From Segetibacter sp. (GTDB lineage: Bacteria > Bacteroidota > Bacteroidia > Chitinophagales > Chitinophagaceae), in contig JAOQAJ010000157.1 in NCBI GenBank assembly GCA_025963675.1, forward strand, positions 1-33,393: 33,393 nt of DNA, in the 5' to 3' direction. The position numbers and the translations under genes are program-made. The notes under the pieces are model-generated. The model had not been told where the DNA came from. It saw nothing but the letters and a program-made list of their open reading frames with translations, and did not search any database. Shown in pieces: positions 30,158 through 33,393 of the stretch; the stretch's first letter is position 1, and every line of letters starts with the position of its first letter.

Positions 30158-32874
30158 ATGCAAATCTCAATAAAAGGTTTCTTCATACTCTTAACCATAA
30201 CTCTCGCACTTCAGGCTACAGGTCAAAAGTTGCTACCTGTTCTAACCGTTCCGGGAAAGAACGCATACACACACATTGATAAGAATGGTAAAACCGTTTT
30301 GCCAAGTGGCAGGTACGTTACTCCGGCCGGAAAAACTATTCAAATAACACACGATCCTTTTGGGATGGCTGTTTCACCTGATGAGAAAAAACGGTGACTT
30401 TGCATAACGGGGTATTTACAATAATCAATAATTCTACATTAGATAAAATAAGAGTTCCTTCATATGACAACAGTATTACATCTCCTTTTTCTAACGGATC
30501 TTTTTTAGGCGTTGCATTTTCACCAGATTCTAAAACAGTTTATTTAAGCGGCGGTGATAATGGTGCAGTTATCATTTACGACATACAAAAACTTCGTCGG
30601 ATTGATTCTATCTCACTAAATGGTGTAATCAATGGGACGGAATATGATGATAGCTTTACATCAGATTTATTATTGAACAATGACAAGCAAGAATTATTGG
30701 TGCTTGACCGGGGTAACTTTCGTTTGGTTCGTATAGACATCAATACAAAGAAATTAACCTCCTCAATCAACACCGGCCGACAACCCTTTGGCCTCGCTGT
30801 TAGCCCCGATCATAAAACTGCTTTTGTAGCCAATGTAGGTGCTTATGATTATCCTTTGTTAGGTGGACTTACTGAAAAAAATAAGGATAGTGCCTTAATG
30901 CCTTTTCATCCTTATGCGGATAATTCAAAAGAAGCAATTGAAGGGTACGAATACAATGGCCGAAAAGTACCGGGTGTTGGAAGTCCGTTAGCGCCTGAAG
31001 CCATGAGTGTGTACACAATTGATTTAGCAACTAACAAAGTGATTGATAAATTTAAACCAGGTCACCAGGTGGGGCAAATGGTTGAGGGTGCAGAAGTAGT
31101 TGGCGGAGCGAGTCCGAATTCAATAGCTGTCGGAAACAGGTATGCATATGTAACTAATGCGACCAACGATAACATTTCAGTTATTGATTATCGTAATCAT
31201 AAAATTATTGGCCATATTCCAATAAAAGTCCATCGTTTAATCGATCAATATCGCGGCCTTTTACCTTTCGGCGTTTGCTTAAGCAAAGATGAAAAAACGT
31301 TGTACGTAGCACTGTTAGGCTTTAATGCTATTGCAGTAATTGATGTTGAAAAACGACGTACAACAGGATTGATACCGACAGGATGGGGACCGGCACGGGT
31401 TCAATTAAGCAACGACGAAAAGCAACTGTTTGTAATCACCTGTCGCGGTTATGGCGCTGGTCCTAATGGAGGAAAAGATTTTATTGAACCGGTTCAGGGA
31501 ACTTACATTGGCGATATTCAGTTGGGCACGTTTCAGAATATACCGGTGCCTGATGTAAAACAGTTGAGTGTTTTTACAAAGCAATGCATCGATAATACTT
31601 TCATTCAAACAACAGCAAGGGATGATATAAAAAATCCTGTTCCATTATTACCGGGGTTGAGAAACAGCCCGATTAAGCACATCGTGTACATTACCAAAGA
31701 AAACAGAACTTACGATGAAGTGATGGGGCAATTAACAACAGGTAAAGGTGATTCTACTTTGGCCCGCTTCGGTGTACGGGTCAATATAAGTGATACAGGT
31801 GGAGAAGTGAAAAATGTAGATGTTTCTCCAAATCATTTAAAAGTAGCTACAGAATTCGCTTTCGCTGATAATTTTTACTGTGACAGCGATGCTTCCATTC
31901 ATGGCCATCATTGGATGATGGGAGTGATACCGAATGAGTGGGTAGAAACAAATTCAAGCGTTGATAAAAAAGCAAACATATTTTCAAAAGCATCAGGAAG
32001 AAGATTTCCGGGATCTACGGGAAGTATAGATCCCGAAGATTATGCGGAACGCGGAGGCTTGTGGGAAGCTTTGGAAAGAAAAAAAGTTTCCTTTTACAAT
32101 TTTGGAGAAGCTAATGAAACGGCTCATGTACGCGAAGAATGGATGGATACAGCTACAGGGGCAGCCCACCGCGTAATGGTTCCGATGCAAAAAGCATTAT
32201 GGACTCGCACCAGTCACGATTATGCAGGATATAATACTAATATTCCTGACCAGTTCAGGATGGAGCAATTCGAAAGGAATTTTAAGAAGATGTGGTTAAC
32301 AGGCAAAAAGAAAATGCCGCAACTTATAACCATGCAGGTTCCAAACGATCATACTGCTTCAGTAAGACCTGCGGACGGCTATCCTTATCGTCATTCTTTT
32401 ATGGCGGATAATGATTTGGCTGTAGGCAGAATTTTACATTTTCTTTCCCGCACCCCTTACTGGAAAAATATGCTTGTTATTATAACTGAAGATGATCCTC
32501 AAGGTGGAGTTGATCATGTGGACGCCCATAGAAGTATTTTGATGATGGCAGGCCCTTATGTTAAGCGAGGGTATACTTCTCATACTCACGCCAACTTCGG
32601 CTCTATTTTAAAAACGATTTATAATATCCTGAATGTTCCTTACGTAAATCAGTATGATGCAACTGCTTCAGGTCTACAGGACTTTTTTACCGCCAAACCA
32701 AATTATACTCCATATACTTTGGTAATGCCTTCCAAAAAAGTATTTGATCCTACAAAGGCGATGAAGCGATATAACAGAGATATAGATTGGCGCAAGATTA
32801 TCAAAGGCCCGGAAATGGATGATGAAGATGACCAGCGAAAAGATCATTACAGCGAAAAGACCAACAATAAGTAA
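30158..32874 (+). pseudogene. YncE-like beta-propeller / phosphoesterase (alkaline phosphatase-like) protein, frame broken at 30386-30391
   Basis: Two overlapping frames make one gene: 30158-30397 (signal peptide 'GFFILLTITLALQATGQ', then 'TPAGKTIQITHDPFGMAVSPDEKK') and 30394-32874 ('TLHNGVFTIINN' onward). An extra base in the A6 run at 30386-30391 would join them as DEKK-TVTLHNG, matching the usual 'SPDG..AVT' of the family and the normal length of about 900 residues. The N-terminal half is a beta-propeller with YVTN-type repeats ('FGLAVSPDHKTAFVAN', 'NSIAVGNRYAYVTNATNDNISVID'). The C-terminal half is a phosphoesterase: 'ITKENRTYDEVMGQL', 'DASIHGHHWMMG', 'TEDDPQGGVDHVDAHRS' and 'THANFGSILKTIYNIL' with an intact metal site. 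It would release phosphate outside the cell. ATG 30128 is an alternative start. It could be a true pseudogene, a slippage gene or a homopolymer error. Confidence 0.8.
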
Positions 32875-32917
32875 CAAAGATTGGTTGTTGGTTGCAAGCC
32901 TGATAACTATTTGGTAC

Positions 32918-32940
32918 ATCGTTGTGTCACTCACTTGTAC
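32918..32940 (-). repeat. Dispersed short repeat, copy 9 (GTGACAC type)
   Basis: Minus strand reads GTACAAGTGAGTGACACAAC then GAT, directly after the phosphoesterase gene. Confidence 0.75.
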
Positions 32941-33069
32941 TTTTATTTTTTTATTCGTCAGATTTTTGCACGACCCAATGTACTTGAACTTAAACCGGAA
33001 CCTGGCTTCCTTTGAATCCAGGCAGCGACCGGGTTTTTAAAATGAAGATCGATCAATAACTAACTTAAA

Positions 33070-33393
33070 ATGCTAATGCCGAAATCAAGCGTTCTATTAT
33101 TTTTCTTACTGGGTGTCATCTGCCTGGAAGCAATGGCGCAAGGCAGACAAAAAAAGGTATTATTTGTTATTGCTGACGGTATACCTGCAGATGTTATTGA
33201 AAGGGTATCTACGCCAAATATTGACGCAATTGCAAAAGAAGGTAAATATATGAGAGCCTTTGTTGGAGGCGAAAACGGTGGTTATTCCCAAACTCCAACA
33301 ATTTCTGCCGTTGGTTACAATAGCTTGTTAACAGGAACCTGGGTGAACAAACACAATGTTTGGGACAATGACATTAAAGCGCCGAATTACAAT
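33070..33393 (+). CDS. Alkaline phosphatase superfamily protein (type I phosphodiesterase/nucleotide pyrophosphatase-like), 3' end outside window
   Basis: The gene starts at ATG 33070 (ATG at 33076 also possible) and runs out of the window; 108 residues are visible. A signal peptide of about 24 residues ends 'CLEAMAQG'. Then 'KKVLFVIADGIPADVIE' gives the first metal-binding Asp, 'TPNIDAIAKEGKYMRAFVGG' follows, and 'SQTPTISAVGYNSLLTGTWVNKHNV' contains the threonine expected as nucleophile. This is the N-terminus of the phosphodiesterase/nucleotide pyrophosphatase branch of the alkaline phosphatase superfamily. It lies 195 bases after the phosphoesterase gene on the same strand, adding a second exported phosphate-releasing enzyme. 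Confidence 0.88.
   Translation, partial: MLMPKSSVLLFFLLGVICLEAMAQGRQKKVLFVIADGIPADVIERVSTPNIDAIAKEGKYMRAFVGGENGGYSQTPTISAVGYNSLLTGTWVNKHNVWDNDIKAPNYN

Noticed and set aside
30380-30397. Programmed -1 ribosomal frameshift at the A-run
   Set aside because: The zero-frame codons are GAG AAA AAA CGG, so the heptamer is not in the X XXY YYZ phase of a classic slippery site, and no clear downstream pseudoknot is seen. Slippage or a sequencing error fits better.
32819-33040. 73-codon open frame across the end of the phosphoesterase gene
   Set aside because: It overlaps the 3' end of the real gene out of frame and runs through the dispersed repeat.

Overview
The window looks like a chromosomal segment of a Bacteroidota bacterium, most likely in or near the Chitinophagaceae. 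The grounds are AT-rich spacers, several promoter-like sites of the Bacteroidota form TTTG / TAnnTTTG, a TonB-dependent receptor with an N-terminal carboxypeptidase-regulatory-like domain, and protein families typical of the phylum (922-residue M14 peptidase, DUF47-PiT pair, two-domain YncE/phosphoesterase). The genus is inferred from style, not proven. No phage, IS element or CRISPR array is visible.

Left part (1-6000): the 3' end of an outer-membrane-type protein, a small Cys/His protein, then on the minus strand two tandem tRNA-like structured RNAs (1433-1604 and 1175-1338) with their own promoter and terminator, divergent from an Lrp/AsnC regulator. An OppC-type permease, a family 2 glycosyltransferase and an alpha/beta hydrolase follow on the minus strand.

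Middle part (6000-22500): M14 peptidase, a MarR regulator with twin operator-like palindromes followed by an acyl-CoA dehydrogenase, N-acetylmuramoyl-L-alanine amidase, a 6-phosphogluconolactonase-like protein with an altered active-site motif, an AhpD-like protein, an orphan KorB subunit, RluE with a promoter-hairpin-terminator leader, LpxD, a P1-nuclease/phospholipase C-like enzyme, a DUF502 protein and GalE.

Right part (20800-33393): genes that fit phosphate handling. PiT transporter plus its DUF47/PhoU-like partner; a TonB-dependent receptor and a beta-helix-type lipoprotein behind a striking array of six 7-bp units at exact 11-bp spacing (22814-22875), laid out like a PhoB/PhoP box; polyphosphate kinase 1; a YncE/phosphoesterase gene carrying an apparent frameshift; and the start of an alkaline-phosphatase-superfamily gene. 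The inferred logic is to release phosphate outside, bring it across the outer membrane, import it and store it as polyphosphate.

A short dispersed repeat (core CAAGTGNGYGACRCAACGA) occurs nine times, always between genes. The best candidates for something undescribed are the tRNA-like RNA pair and the 11-bp-period regulatory array with its receptor/lipoprotein operon.
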